From the NCBI GenBank assembly GCA_027919835.1, contig JANVFP010000018.1:744001-808000 (forward strand): DNA of 64,000 nt, written 5' to 3'. Each line of letters opens with the position of its first letter. Position 1 is the stretch's first letter. Below the pieces are notes generated by a model. It saw only the letters and a program-made list of their open reading frames with translations, was not told the origin of the DNA and did not search any database. This document shows positions 23,260 to 36,107 of this stretch, in pieces. The position numbers were made by a program, and so were the translations under genes. Origin of the DNA: Lentinula raphanica. Its lineage: Eukaryota; Basidiomycota; Agaricomycetes; Agaricales; Omphalotaceae.

Positions 23260-25160
23260 ATGCATATTGATGATTCAGTGACCAAACTCATTTTTACAGA
23301 TAGTACGTCGAAGGTCATACCACTCGACAAACTCAGAGAAGCATGTACCTTAAACAAAGCTTGGGTGTGTGTCGATGGGGCGGTAGGTATTGACCTCGCC
23401 AACATCTTCTCGAAGTGCCTTACTTCTTTACAGGTATATGACTTGACCAAGTTCATGTGCCAACACCCAGGTGGCTGGGAGTTCATTTATCTAGCTGCAG
23501 GAAAAGATGTATGCCAGTCCAAGTCTTTTCTTTACACTATGACTTATACATACCATCCTTCTATCCTTCTAGGTATCACAAGTATTCAAATCCTATCATG
23601 GAAGAGCTCAACACCAGGCTTTGCTCAAGTATAAAATCGGGACTTTACTTGGCAAAGACGTTCCCTCGTTTCCCCCAGAGGCCGAATTTTCATTGACACT
23701 GAAAAACCGCGTTAACAACTATTTCCGCTCTTCGCGAATCGATCCCAGACGCTCTTTGTCTGGATATATCAGATACTTCCTGACTGCTCTCAGCATATGC
23801 TCCTTCTATTGGTTACAGTGGACCACGTTTCGCAACACCGGAATCATGTTCTATGCTCTATCGATCGCTCTCGGGGCAGCCATAGCACAATACAGTCTTT
23901 CTGCTTTTCATGACGGCTCTCATGGCGCTGCTGGTCACAGCCCGGTAATGTGGAGGATTTTGGCTATGGGTCATGATTTCTTCAATGGATGCTCGAGTAC
24001 ACTGTGGTAAGTGGTTTCTTTTCGGCCAATGAGATGTTCATACTGTGAAGGGTTCACGAAAGGCATTGTTTTGCTGTATCACCAGGGCGTATCAGCATAT
24101 TATGAGCCACCACATCTTCACGAACGTTGAAGGATTCGATTCCGATATCGATACTTCGGACATGGAGTTCTATCGTATCAAGCATTCTCAAGCTTATTTC
24201 GCCATTTCTAAATATCAGCGCATATATGCGCCGATTCTCTATTTCTCTCTTGGGATTTCGATTCGAATTGGAGATTTGTGGAATCTTTACAGAGGAGTAA
24301 GTTTGCAAGGAGATTCAGTGCGAGAATGTTACATGTTGACTACACATTCAACAGCGTCGCGGACCATTGAGAGTTAACACCTTCACTCTTTCTCAACATA
24401 TGATTTTCTGGGGTGGTAAAGTCAGTGTCTCCTGCACATTCAAAATCATCACGCCTAGTTCTCATCCGACACTTCTCTTTCTTGTTTCATACATAGTTGT
24501 TTTTCCACACAACGAGATTTATTCTACCGTTATATTGGGGAAATCCACTTTGGAGGGTCATATCTGCGTTCCTCTTGACAGAGTGAGTGTCTTGATTCTT
24601 GAACTTACTACTAAGGAACTTTGTCCAACCACACACATTTGACATCTTCCCAGCTGTACCTTCTCCATAATTGTCACAATGATCTTCCAAGCTACACACC
24701 TCGTCGAAACCGTCGCATTTCCTCAAGTCAACCCAAACACAGGTAATATCGACATGGAATGGACACGCTTGCAGGTAGAAACTGCGCAAGACTATAGTCA
24801 CGACAAGCCCTTGATGTCGTTCTTTTCTGGCTCGTTGAATTACCAAGTGAGTATATCGCACACATAGTTCCAACGCATAGCGCCCCAGAAAGTCTTGACC
24901 TATGATAACCAGGTAGCCCATCATCTTTTCCCGTATGTAGCCCAAGAGCACCTTCCGGCTGTAACGAGGATCGTCCGTCAGACTGCCCAAGAGTTCGGTG
25001 TTAAGTATGAGATTGTACGTCTTCGTCGTCCTTAAGTTGAACCAAGAGCAAATCAAACTTACTCCCCGGGTCTCTCTCGCAGAAGGAGGGTCTATGGGCT
25101 GCGATAGGAGGGCACATGGGGTTGCTCAAAATGCTTGGAACTCCTCCGACGTCCCATTAG
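23260..25160 (+). CDS. Cytochrome-b5 fusion front-end fatty acid (or sphingolipid) desaturase
   Basis: The N-terminal cytochrome b5 domain carries the heme motif HPGG (KFMCQHPGGWEFIYLAAGKD) and the second ligand region FKSYHG. The membrane desaturase follows, with hydrophobic segments and three histidine boxes: HDGSH (SAFHDGSHGAAGH), QHIMSHH (AYQHIMSHHIFTN) and QVAHH (NYQVAHHLFPYVAQEHLPAV). These coordinate the di-iron centre. Front-end desaturases of the delta-5/6/8 type have this layout and use Q rather than H at the start of box three. The protein should sit in the ER membrane. About ten introns; the last exon ends at a TAG at 25158. Substrate and position specificity cannot be read from sequence; delta-8 sphingolipid or delta-6-like activity is a guess. 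Confidence 0.88.
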
Positions 25161-25479
25161 AAGAGCGGCATATTCATGTGTAGAAAAAAAGTATATTGTG
25201 CAGTTACTACAGCAGATATCCTAATCGTACAGTGAAGACGGAGCTCTTGAAATAATGAAACAAATGGAAGGCAGAAAGAAAAACAGGTGAGTTGGTATTT
25301 AGGGAAAGAGGAGTTTAGTGTATCGTATTACTCAACGGAGCATACTCGCTCGCCGGTTACCTTAGCGTACCGAATTTTTGGAAAAGATTGAAAAAAGGGA
25401 TGAGTCCATGGAGGGAGTAGACAGAAGCGAGCAAAGAATAGGTTAAAAAGTCGAGTCCGAGTCCATGAGTCTACAAGTC
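25161..25479. other. Convergent intergenic spacer
   Basis: Purine-rich spacer between the converging desaturase and tricalbin-like genes. It presumably holds both 3' ends. I see no ORF or repeat of note. Confidence 0.5.
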
Positions 25480-28400
25480 TCAATCGTCATCTCCACCCTT
25501 GCGACGTCCACTGATACTGAAGCGACTCGGAGAGGCAATCGACAACGTTCTCGCAATATTGGCGCGTTCTCCGGAAGAGATGGATGACCTCCGTGTTGGG
25601 TTAACGGTGGGGTCGAATTCTAGACGAAGGCGCAGAATTCCAGAACCGCCATGCAGTTCAACAGTGACATTCGCGGCCGTTACTCCTTCAGGCGAAATAT
25701 GACGCCAGATCTATAGATGCACAAGATGAATGAGCAAAACTTAGCAGCAATGAAGGAGAAAGAAAATCAACGCACGTCGACTTCGGCATCTCCTAGCAGT
25801 TTATCCTTTCCCAATGTTTTGTGATCATGAATCCAGACATACATCTTTGGCGTCAGAGCGCCCGCAGCAAAGTTGAAAGATTCATTCCTGCAACGAGAGT
25901 TAGGCTACAAACGATTTTGCCGAACAAAGAAAAATTATGCTCACCATTCTGGACTAGACGTCTTGCCCGAGTGTTTTGTCTTCTGCTCTTTATCTCCGAC
26001 TCTAATCACAGCATATGCTTTCGCATCACCACCGGATAGATCCTTCGCATCTAATACCGTAACACGAAGCGTTCCAGGTTCGTTACTCGAGACCGGCAAT
26101 CCTTCGAGAGACGAAGAGGGCGGGAAAGGATTCCCAGCTGAGGTTGCGAGCTCCGAAGTGCCGACAGGATGAGATTGCTGTCCAGCGGGAAGGTCAGGAA
26201 CATTCTGAGAATCGATAGACTCGTCCTCTTTGTGTCCTTTCTTCAGAATGCCTGTTACCCCATGGAAAACGCCCTTGCCAGCGGATACGGGAAGACCACC
26301 GATCTGAGTCATCGCTCTACCCGCGGTCGAGAATGTCGATGTGTTCTTGCGGGATTTGACAATGACTTCTGGCTGGAACATTAGTCGTACCCGAAGGTGA
26401 CCCTTATCTCCATGCTTATTAGACGATAGGGATAGTGTCTTCTCCATTGCTTGGAACGGTTCAAGCTCAGCGAGATCAATCTGAGCGAATCCGAGGCTTT
26501 TGGCTTGCTCGATTTGGTTCCAGTCGAACAGCTCTACGGTGAAGTCGGCAGCCACACGAGAAGTCTACACTTGGTTAGCCCACATGAATTGATTTTGTTG
26601 CGCAAAAGCACTTACAACTGATACGGGGAAAGTCTCGTTCCATTCAGGATTGAGAGTTTTCTTCTTCGTTTGCGATTTGAAAACTTTCTGTCCGTTCAAA
26701 GTGAAGACAGCATAAGGATCGGATTTGCCTGCCGAGATAGATGTGAGAGAACACGGGAGATGAGGCTGTGTGAAAAACATACCTCCTCTGTCAGCAGCAT
26801 GGATATCCCGTCCATCCAGCAGCGTCACATTCAGCACTCCCTGGTCTATGTACAAAGTCAACATGGGCCTTATCGAGGAACGAAGTAAAACGCCTACTGT
26901 TGATGCTTTCGCGAGCTTCCAATACGACTGGCACAGGAACATATCGAGCCTCGACTGTGACTTCAGATGTGCCCCGCTCGTCCAAGTCATTTAGCATATA
27001 AGTTCGGGCGCCATCCTGGAAGATCGAAGTGAGATTAGAGCCTTGTCGGGGATTCAGAGCGTGAAATGTACCAGCGTTGAGGACAAGAAACTCTTGGTAT
27101 CACCGCGCCATTCAGCGATAATATCATCCTTTTCACCCTCATCTGCTTCGTTAAGCCTAATCCATACTTTACTAAAGTCAAGTTCCTTAACGAAACCCTC
27201 TCCGACGTAGGCCCACGAAGCTTTGGTACTTCTTGGACGATTCGTGCTGAAGCACGGCCAATACCCATCATCTAGCAGCATCTCAACTCGAGCCTTCTTG
27301 GCGAGTCTACCAGATATGACATTGAAGACGATAACGCCGGATTGCTGAGCCAACAACTCGTCCTTGCTCATCTCAACACCCGCTTCCTCTGGAGTCTCGT
27401 TCTTTGCCTCGTTGGACGATGTTTCTGCGGTATCTGTAGTACCCACGGTCCCACTGGTCGCTGTCGTATCCGTCGACTTGGCTCCTTTGGTATGTGTCTT
27501 CGAACTCTCAGAGATCGTCACACCTTCTGGTACGGCCTGACCAGACTCATCTGGCTTGGATCCCGTGGAGCGGAACGACCCGGCATCGGAATCCTTCGAG
27601 CTCTTCGAACTTGAGGCGCCCGACACACCCTTCGTGAGCGCAGTAGCGCCGGTCTCGTTGAATTGAACACCACCTTTCAGCTTGAGGGCAGGTACGAATT
27701 CTGCCTTGTAATGTAAGGTACCTTTGTGTCCTCCGCCTTTGTCAAGACGAATTGGGTCGTTAGCCTCTTTGATACCGGTAGACTTGTATGGATATTGGTC
27801 ATCATCGTGTTCGACTGCAAGTTCCTCAACGTGGAGGTCCACAGATCCGAGAGAACGATCCTGCAATAATCAGGATCAGAATGTGGTAAGTTGCGTGTAT
27901 CAGGATTCTCGAACCTTCGTCAGATGCTGATAGTCCATGCATTCCAACAGCAACGTTTCTTTGAGAGAATGCACTACGAGGACGTCAACATACTAATCCT
28001 ATAACAGGTACTGTATACGCACCAGGAATGTAGAGGATTTGGTCCCACACAGGACTCAAATCTGTCAAATGGTGAGCAAAGTTCTGCAATTCAACTAATC
28101 GAGACCTACTGTTGTTGATGACCTCCGTTCTGCCCTTAGTAACGTTGTTGACTTGTACACGGACGTACGGGTCACTCTGCAGATCCAATCAGTCTACAGA
28201 ATCAAGAATAGACCTTCCTCAATCTCACCTTGCCTCCCAACGTCGCTTCAACATTCTTCACATCAGTGGCCCTATCCAAATGAAGCCTCACAACACCAAT
28301 CGGCGGTGTGTATTGCTCCGCGCTAGCCAAACTGCCTTCCATATTCAACGGCTTCCATTCCGCACTCAACCTAATCTTCCCGCTCTTGCAATTACTCAGC

Positions 28401-30767
28401 GGGAACCAATCCCTCGCTTCGTTCCTTGCCGCCAACAGATCCGTCAACTTGATAGACATGTAGCCCACTACAGGATCTTTCAAGAAATCACGATCATCAA
28501 TAACTTTAATGGTGATGACGGATGAGTTCTTGTCAGCGCAGAGGAACTCGTGGGGTTCTTCCCAGACTGGGCTGTTGGTGTGCTTGATGCATTTCGTAGC
28601 GTGGATCTCGGTGTTGCTGTTCCCGAGATAGACCTTAGCGAGGGGATTGAGGTCTCCAGAAAGGGACTTGGTGTGGTCGAGTTCTTTGGCTTGATGCACG
28701 GTCAAACGAACAATCCCGACCTCTGGAATACAGGTGACAGGTCAGTCATCATCAGTATATGCTATTACAGCATCCGGATCTATGTACTCACTGGTATCCG
28801 GAACTTCCTGGCCTTCCTCAGGCTTCAAGACTGGGTAGAACGAGATATCATACTTTAGCTCGCCTCGATCTTTTCCGTCTTTCAACAAGGGTGAGGTAAG
28901 TCCCTCCCGAACAGCATCCTCTTGCAACTGTGCGAGTTCGAACGTAGCGGTACCCAGAAGAGTATCCTTGCGATGATCATTGAAATCATAGAGATTCAAG
29001 TTCAACGTCTCCGACAATGAATTGACCAGCACAAATTTAGTTTCCATCCAGGTAGGATTATACCTGTCAAGAAAAAGGAGGTCAATAACATCATACATTC
29101 GGTAAGAAAAAAGACATGCGTGTTGTTCTTGTATTTAGTATGTGCCATTTCCGCACGGTTGTTGATGGCGATTGCGACATATGGGTCTGGAGTGCCTCCA
29201 CCAATCTTGGTCCCTTTGATACCCCGGGCAGAGTTGAGGGTAATTTGCAGAACACCAATTGCGGAATCGAGAGGGGTGCCGGAAAGAAGTTGTTCCAAGT
29301 TGAGAGTGAACACATTCGGGTCGTACATCATCGGCTGGAGAGTGGCATGCGTCATGTCCCGAATGAAGGACGACAGGCCGGGCATCTGTGAGTCAGATAG
29401 GGTCAGAAAAGTTCAAGCGAAGGATACTAATCATAACCAACATTAGCAATGTCAAATCCAAACGTCTCTCCACCAATTGGCTTGAGGACGTAGTCGATGA
29501 CAGGCTTCTCCAAGAAACAGATATCAACTACCTGCACATGGGGGAAATTTGACATGAGCTTCATTCGGATACGCATAAGCCCGCTGAATGTGATGTCCTC
29601 AAGCAGGATAGGCATTGCTGCGGTCGCGAGACCTTTGCCGACTCTGACTTGGAGGACGATTTTGGGATTGACCTTCCCAGCCGCTTGTTTGGGCGTCATA
29701 TCAGAGATATCATTCGGGGTGAACGAGATGCCCCAATCCATCATGACGATGTCATCTTCAGTCTTCGGGAAAGTCCTAACTTTGTCGATGCGTGGAGCTT
29801 TGGTTCCCAGTGTGAATGTGGTCATTCGTAGCGAATCTAGGAAAGCAGGAGTGTTCGTGCTGAGGATTTGCTCGACTGAATTGATGATGGTGGTTGAGAG
29901 CACTGGCTCGTAGATAAGCCAAAACCGGTCAAGGAAGTTATTGATCCAGTCTGCGGTTTCGTGTTCAGAAGCCAGACGCGACTTGACTAACTCTCTTTGA
30001 ATATCATCACGCGACCGTCTTCTAACGCGTTCCATGGAAGTAGTGTAGTACGTGTTGCATACCGCGAGGACGATAAACAGCCAGCCCCAGCCGAAATGAA
30101 ACCGTGTTAGGAAGTGAGAAGTAAAGACGGCCTAGAAAAGTGGGATGCGGTAAGTGGCGTCATTTACGCTGTTCGGGTGGTGTTGTTCACGCACAAAGAC
30201 GATGATGGCAGCGTTGTGATACCAATCACCATAGAACTGTTCGCCGAGGAATGTGTGCAGTACCGAGCGGTCTTTCTCTTCGCCCTCTGGCAGTGGAGGA
30301 AGATCAATGCCGGAGACTGCACGCCAGCCCACTTGATACCACTCAGGGATGTTGGCTGCGGGTCCTGCGGGCATGGCGCCTGGAGGCGATGGTGTGGTGT
30401 CGACGACCTCAGTGGTAGCGTCGCCATTTGTGTGTTGGAGCTTTTTCTCGCCATCGACATCTTGTATATTGATTGTTGGAATGACGTTAGACTTTCCGTG
30501 GTCGATTTGAACCTCTGTGTGATGTCCGTGTTGAGAACAAAATGCTTTGTTCAATGTATCTGAGACGATAAACTGACCTCTTTCACCTCCTTCGTCTGAT
30601 TTCTGCTGTACACCCTTCAGCTGATCCTTGGCCTTACCAGCAGCAGCAGCCTTCTGAGCTGGTGAAGCATCTGGGTCAAAGGTGTGAACGGCGACGCGCC
30701 CTTTGGCAGCATCATACTTGAGTTGATCTTCAGCACCGTTTGCTGTGCCATTGCCATCGCCTGGCAT
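25480..30767 (-). CDS. Tricalbin-like ER-plasma membrane tether (SMP plus five C2 domains)
   Basis: A large multi-exon gene of roughly 1,500 residues. After an Ala/Gln-rich N-terminus starting MPGDGNGTANG there is a hydrophobic hairpin (WYHNAAIIVFAVFTSHFL then FGWGWLFIVLAVCNTYYTT). An SMP lipid-transfer domain follows: ETADWINNFLDRFWLIYEPV, MMDWGISFTPNDISDMTP, LKPIGGETFGFDIAN. Then come five C2 domains, seen at GVLQITLNSARGIKGTKIGG, VGIVRLTVHQAKELDHTKSL, GVVRLHLDRATDVKNVEATL, GVLNVTLLDGRDIHAADRGG and GTLRVTVLDAKDLSGGDAKA. Several carry the calcium-site SDPY/PDPY motif; the last has AKAYA instead. A Ser/Thr-rich low-complexity linker lies between C2-3 and C2-4. Tricalbins/extended synaptotagmins tether cortical ER to the plasma membrane and move lipids. 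Domain order and the membrane hairpin make the call secure; some exon edges are inferred. Confidence 0.92.
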
Positions 30768-31410
30768 GTTGAGAATAGAGAAAAAGAAAAGAGAGAATGA
30801 AAGACGGTGGGGGTATGAAATATACAAATTGGTGTGCAGGTGATGTCAGAATTGCTTTGTATAAGCGCCCGGCCATCACTTGCATCATTTTAATTTTTCC
30901 AATCTCGACGTCGAGAAATTCCTTTTCTACTCAAAATTCTTCTTGTTTCGCTGGCATTATTCTCCCGAAAATTGTATTTATCGTGAGTCTACGCAAGCCT
31001 GTACAGTGTGCACTGGTGAGAGCGGTTACTACGTGTCGCAACAACGCGGTTGAGGTGATAACTCGGAAAGGCTATAGCCTCCAGGCTCCTACCGCTGCCG
31101 TGCCTCAAAGATCCACAGTGAACCGTCGTCCATCACTCGGAATCCGGTGCCCAAAAATAGTATTGTTCGCTGTTCTCAGTTTAGAGAATTGCCGCTGGGT
31201 GGAAACAAGGTTCAAATAGTGCCAATGAGAACGACATATGGAATGGACAATCCACGGCTTCTTGAAAACTCGCAGGAGAAAATCCGGCCGAAGTTTTGGT
31301 CTTGAAGGCTGTGCCGCTGCCGCTCCGGGCCGGCGATGAGCGCTTAAGTATGACGTAATCTCTCTTGCTCTTGCTCATGCAGAGCGCTTTTCGCAATTAG
31401 TTAGCATGCC
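30768..31410. promoter_or_regulatory. Divergent promoter region, tricalbin / UGO1
   Basis: A 640-bp spacer between head-to-head genes. A pyrimidine-rich leader lies just before each start. No TATA box or repeat stands out, and ORFs within are short and unspliced. Confidence 0.4.
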
Positions 31411-32927
31411 ATGAGCCGTTCCTCCCTTCGAGATCTTTATTCAGACCCGTCTTCAGCCTGGTCATTTGTTCCTCCTCCACCTGCTGCTCCTGCAGCCGCA
31501 GCAGGAACTAACTTAACGCAGCCTGCTCCCAGCACACCTTCATTCAAATGGAAATCTCCTCGACCACCTCATAATTCCATCTTTGACTTATCTCCTGACC
31601 TCACTGATGTATCCGACATCAATATCGTTCAAGCTCTCAGAACGGTTCTGGCGTCAGCCATGCTTCAGTACACGAGTACAGCTATTGCAATGCCGTGGGA
31701 GGTTGGCAAGTTACTATTGCAAGTCCAATGGGTGCCAAGGGACCTTCATGACCTATCGACTGCACATGAAGTGCTCGAGGAGGAACAAGAGGTATATGCG
31801 TGTCAATTCCTAGGCAAATCTGACACTAACAACTACAGCAGACAAGCGACACAGACAGCGGAGATGAGTCGTATTTTGCCGATCCAGATGCTCCGACTTC
31901 TTCCAAACATCCGGCAAGAGAAGAATATCAGCACGCTCTGAATGACGACTATCGACCAGAATATATCATGCCGGTCGAACCCCAAGACGGTGTCTGGGGA
32001 ATGATTAAACGGATAGGTCGTTTCCGCGGCGAAGGTTGGTTGGCATTGTGGAAAGGTAGCTCTACTCCTTGATGAAAGAAACCATTCTGAGAATAGTCTC
32101 TTTCAGGTTTGCTTACCTCCTGTGCGACTGAAGTTCTTTCCTCGACACTCCAACCTATCATTCATAACATCCTTCAATCCATCTTCTTACCCACATCAAA
32201 TCTATACTCTCAACCAACTATACTCCTCCCTGTAACTTCCCACCTAATAACAGGAATAATACTCTCCCCACTCGACCTTATCCGCACCCGAATGATCGTC
32301 CAATCCCTCATTCCCCGCTATCGATCCTACTCCGGCCCCATAGACGCCCTGAACCAAATCCTCCGCGACGAAGGCGGCCTCAAAGGAATCTACCTCCACC
32401 CACAACTCCTCATACCCGCCATCATCGACACTGCCCTCCGCCCGCTTGTTGCACTCGCCCTCCCAGGAATCATCGCATCCTACGTCGGCATGGCACATAT
32501 CACGGAGGAAAACAACCCCGTTGTCTGGGGTATGGCGGAATTGGCTGGAAGTTGTGTCGGGTTGTTGTTGACTCTTCCTTTCGAAACTGTCAGGAGGAGG
32601 TTGCAGGTGCAGACTCGTGGACGTGCAGAACCCATTCGGGGTTGTGTCGAACTGAGACCGAGGCCTTATTATGGTGTTGTGGATGCATTGTGGAGTATTA
32701 TTACTGAAGAACGGTCGGATGTACCCGTTCAACGGCACACGAAGAAGAGGCGAGCGAGCCGCACCGGTACTCAGGATGAAACCAAGGACGAGGGTTGGTT
32801 CAAGAATACAGGTATCGGGCAGCTGTACCGTGGACTTGGGATGAGGCTTGGTGCCAGTGTTATTGTGTTCGTTCTCGCTCTAGTAAGTGGTGGAGAAGAT
32901 TCAGATAATGGGTGGGCAGAGCTCTAG
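31411..32927 (+). CDS. UGO1: Mitochondrial fusion carrier protein Ugo1
   Basis: Three exons joined by introns gtatatgcg...aactacag and gtagctcta...tctttcag. The protein begins MSRSSLRDLYSDPSSAWSF with a proline/alanine-rich N-terminus. Degenerate mitochondrial-carrier repeats follow: ALRTVLASAMLQYTSTAIAM, LITGIILSPLDLIRTRMIVQ (with a P-x-D-x-x-R carrier motif), YSGPIDALNQILRDEGGLKG, and LTLPFETVRRRLQVQTRG. It ends GLGMRLGASVIVFVLALVSG and GGEDSDNGWAEL. Ugo1 is an outer-membrane relative of the carrier family that links Fzo1 and Mgm1 in mitochondrial fusion. The long N-terminus, acidic insert (DTDSGDE) and degenerate first repeat fit Ugo1 better than a solute carrier. The 480-residue size is also unusual for a carrier. 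Confidence 0.82.
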
Positions 32928-34770
32928 TTTATACATCTTCATGAATATAATGCATCATAACTCTCATGATACTCGTGTTCAAGGAAATAAACGCAGCAAG
33001 ATTTTGCAGATGAGTTTACGCAAGAACAAATTTCTCTGCTGGATGGCAAGTGCATTCACGCTTTCACTACGGGAGGTAATAAGCTCTCGGTCACATTCCT
33101 GTCTTTCTGATGACTTGAATATGAATGTGGGTTCGATGCATTGTGAGGTTTGACTCAGAAAGGTCAACTCTTGTTTCTCTTTTGACTAATCTCTTCCAGT
33201 GCGCGATTAACGGCATCTTCACGGTCACCTCCTTTTACTCTCCGTTTTCTGACTTCACATCTCGATGACCCTGCTGAGGCTATCCAAGTCTGGTCGGCGA
33301 GTTATCAACTCCACACGGCGCGATACACAGTCAGTGCCTTGGATATAAATGAGACCATGCAAAAGGTTAGATCACTAGAAACACACGATGCACAAGCAAT
33401 GATCAATGAGTCTCTGCACACCTTTAACCTCCTTGTTTAGAAACTCGAGCAGATCGTGTAGAAGAAGGATATATTCATGGCACAGGTTACAAAAGCCTGG
33501 AGCCTTGCGCTATTCAATCATGAGTTCAGATTAACGACTCATTTGTTCGTGGGGCATCGTTCTATCCAACACAAAAGGTGTTACCGCCTCAGTAGAAGCC
33601 CACGAAAGGCATTAGAATCCCGCTATACGTGATCAGTAGTTTCGTTTCAGTGAGAAAACAACATGCTTTGTGGGTCGAGTCGCTTTTAAGTAGTACCCTA
33701 TGTTTGAACAAGAACACTGGTTGTCAAGATTGACAAAGACTTTTCAGTTCTTGTAGCGGTTTCTTTTGGGAAAACAAAGCCTTCCGAGTACTCAGGTCTG
33801 TCACAATCAGGCTGCTACTCAACTAAGCGTAGTACGACGATAGTTCCATAGTATCACTTATCTTTCTCCAGGCTGGATGCTGTGTGATGATAATATAGGA
33901 CTCCGAATTGATTAAATATGTCGATATGAGATGCACAGGATAGTCCACCTGGAATTGGTTAGTATACCTGGACCGAAGGCCTTCCTGACATTGAAAATGG
34001 ATCAACTGAAACTTGCACAAGTGTCACGGTTGCGCGTTCAACCCTCGGGGCCATCTATGCATGAAATCATCAAGGCGAGTTCGCAACCCACGAAACAAGG
34101 CATATACTATCTGCACAGCAGTTGATCACCCACAGAAGGACTACGCGATGAATTATGAGTATATAACCAGAGCCCATTTCATGCAAGAGAGTAATAAGTA
34201 ACCAAAGATCCCCCCTCCTCCACTAGTAACCGCTGTGACTTTACATCGAGCTTCGTACTAGTACACTCCCTATGGAACACAACGGAATGACCAACTATCT
34301 GCACACCTCCGGTGATGATGACCACTCAATTCCAGCGTGATTAGGAATATTTGCTTCCTACTCTGAGGCGAAATTGACTGTCATTAGCAGCCTCCAATAT
34401 GAAGAAATTTCAATGGTTAATTCTGCTAGTCTCCCGAGTCAGACTCGTAGATTGATGATCCTTAGAGGACCACGCAAGACAGTCAAAGCTATCTGACCCC
34501 CACTTTGAAACTAGACTATAATTCTGCTGGGTCTCTTGGCCAAAATGAAGCACATTCAAACTGGAGTGTGCCATACAAGTCATACAGGCCAACATATGAT
34601 TTGTATGGTGGATTTTTGTTTGAATATCCTTCAATTTGGCCAAAAAGCCCCAACGGAATTATAGAAACCACCAATGACAATGTGAATGTGAACGCTGTGA
34701 GCACTCTCACAATACTTCCCTTCGATGATCAACACTGACATCTTTTCTTCAGTTTCTCTCACCTTCATCA
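32928..34770. other. Gene-poor stretch with weak coding traces and a fold-back element
   Basis: No confident gene in 1.8 kb. Between about 33170 and 33530 both strands have open stretches bounded by splice-like sites. The minus strand gives ILLLHDLLEFLNKEVK joined across an intron to VELITRRPDLDSLSRVIEM-stop at 33255; the plus strand gives HLDDPAEAIQVWSASYQLHT. Neither could be completed. A 149-bp fold-back element lies at 34516-34664. Confidence 0.4.
34516..34664. mobile_element. 149-bp fold-back (MITE-like) element
   Basis: The left arm reads CTATAATTCTGCTGGGTCTC, TTGGCCAAAATGAAG, ATTCAAAC, CCATACAAGTCATA. The right arm, reverse complemented, reads CTATAATTCCGTTGGGGCTT, TTGGCCAAATTGAAG, ATTCAAAC, CCATACAAATCATA. 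The arms are about 70 bp each with a ~10-bp centre and pair almost end to end. This explains why both strands show matching short peptides (PYKSY...YDLYG on each). It lies about 100 bp before the start of the C2H2 gene. Confidence 0.7.
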
Positions 34771-35805
34771 ATGTTGTCAGCATCAACATCCCACTATGCT
34801 GAGCGCACACCGGACTCCTCTAGTTCTGGAAGATTATTCAAGGAGGAACAGTCCCATACTCCAGAACCGGCAGCTGCAATAACATGTTGCGCTCCAGCAG
34901 ACATCTGGGATGAGGAGTCAGGTTCCTCAAATATCCTAGACCAGGGAATTGTTGGTTTATCTTCAAGATCGACGATTTCAGGTCTAGCCACACGCATGAG
35001 CCCACGTTTGACAAATCACAAGGAGTCGTCACTTACTATGGCCATCATAGAGGAGCACGATGAGGCACACAATGGCGCCAGTTCTCCATCTCAACCCAAT
35101 GCGACTGCGAGTGCGAGTCACAACACACCGTCCAGCTCCAGATCGATCATAATCACTAAGAGCAAGCAAGACGATCAAGAGCAAGATAACAATACTTATC
35201 GCTTTGGGATCGCCTCGCATCGTCGGAAGGCCAAGCAGGCTGTTACCTATCTGAATCGTGACAGTGATTACCATGATAATGCCATTGATCCAGATTACAA
35301 AGTCGACGACGACGACGAATCGGATTACGATGACAGAGGTTATGGTGGTCCTTCGAGAAAGAGAAAGAGGAATCAATCGAGCAATCGCAAGTCACAACAG
35401 GGCCCAAGAAAGAAGACGTATGCGAGAGCAAAATCCACATACGATGTGGACAATTCTAGTGAGAAGTGGAAGGAAGGGAAGAAAGGGACGAAGCGCAAGG
35501 CTGCAGAACAGATTCTGGAAGATAAGGGACCAAAAGAGCCTGGGAACATAGTGGCTTCAACATCTACAGGGCCCGAAAGATTTAAATGTCCAGAATGCAC
35601 CAAAACGTGCAGCCGTTTTCATGATCTCAAACGGCACGGCAAGATTCACCTGGGCGAGCGCATCCCATGCCCGTACTGCCACGACCATGACTTCTCACGA
35701 AAAGACGCCCTCAGGAGGCACGTTAATAGTAAAAACATAGAAGAGAGAGACAATCCTAGGATGCCCCAGCTCCATCCGGACCTCCACCAATATCTCAAAA
35801 GATGA
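34771..35805 (+). CDS. C2H2 zinc-finger protein, probable transcription factor
   Basis: A single open exon of 344 residues, starting [20 protein letters not shown]. Long Ser/Thr-rich and acidic parts ([18 protein letters not shown]) precede basic nuclear-localisation-like stretches ([19 protein letters not shown]). At the C-terminus there is one regular C2H2 finger, [20 protein letters not shown] with KIH. A second finger follows, [20 protein letters not shown], whose final histidine is missing (SKNIEERD). Such two-finger C-terminal proteins are common in mushrooms and presumably bind DNA. A short intron near 35725 that restores the second finger cannot be excluded. Target genes are unknown. 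The fold-back element sits just upstream and may affect its promoter. Confidence 0.75.
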   Translation: MLSASTSHYAERTPDSSSSGRLFKEEQSHTPEPAAAITCCAPADIWDEESGSSNILDQGIVGLSSRSTISGLATRMSPRLTNHKESSLTMAIIEEHDEAHNGASSPSQPNATASASHNTPSSSRSIIITKSKQDDQEQDNNTYRFGIASHRRKAKQAVTYLNRDSDYHDNAIDPDYKVDDDDESDYDDRGYGGPSRKRKRNQSSNRKSQQGPRKKTYARAKSTYDVDNSSEKWKEGKKGTKRKAAEQILEDKGPKEPGNIVASTSTGPERFKCPECTKTCSRFHDLKRHGKIHLGERIPCPYCHDHDFSRKDALRRHVNSKNIEERDNPRMPQLHPDLHQYLKR

Positions 35806-36107
35806 TTCTATACCTTGCGGCGTAGTGAATGGTATACCCAGATGCGATAGCGCGTCCGCGCCAGGATTCAGTAATATTTCTTGTCAAGGTCAGACTTGGA
35901 TATGTCGTACGTACTATGTAGACCGCGAGGTTCGAGCTTCCTCTTTCGTTGTCCACCTCTGTCTCATTGTTGATTTCCTGTGGATTATATATACCTTCCG
36001 GAAGTACTTTCTTCTTAACTACAAGTTCTTCATTAATCTTGGCTTTCGGATGGTATTGAGTACATGCTCCAATGACAGAGCAAACGAAGCGGACTATCCT
36101 CCTCGTT
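35806..36107. other. Convergent spacer
   Basis: About 300 bp between the stop of the C2H2 gene and the cyclophilin stop. The ORFs are only read-through of cyclophilin introns. Nothing else seen. Confidence 0.5.

Noticed and set aside
29497..29913. 138-residue plus-strand ORF inside the tricalbin-like gene
   Set aside because: Antisense shadow of the SMP-domain exon; no motif of its own.
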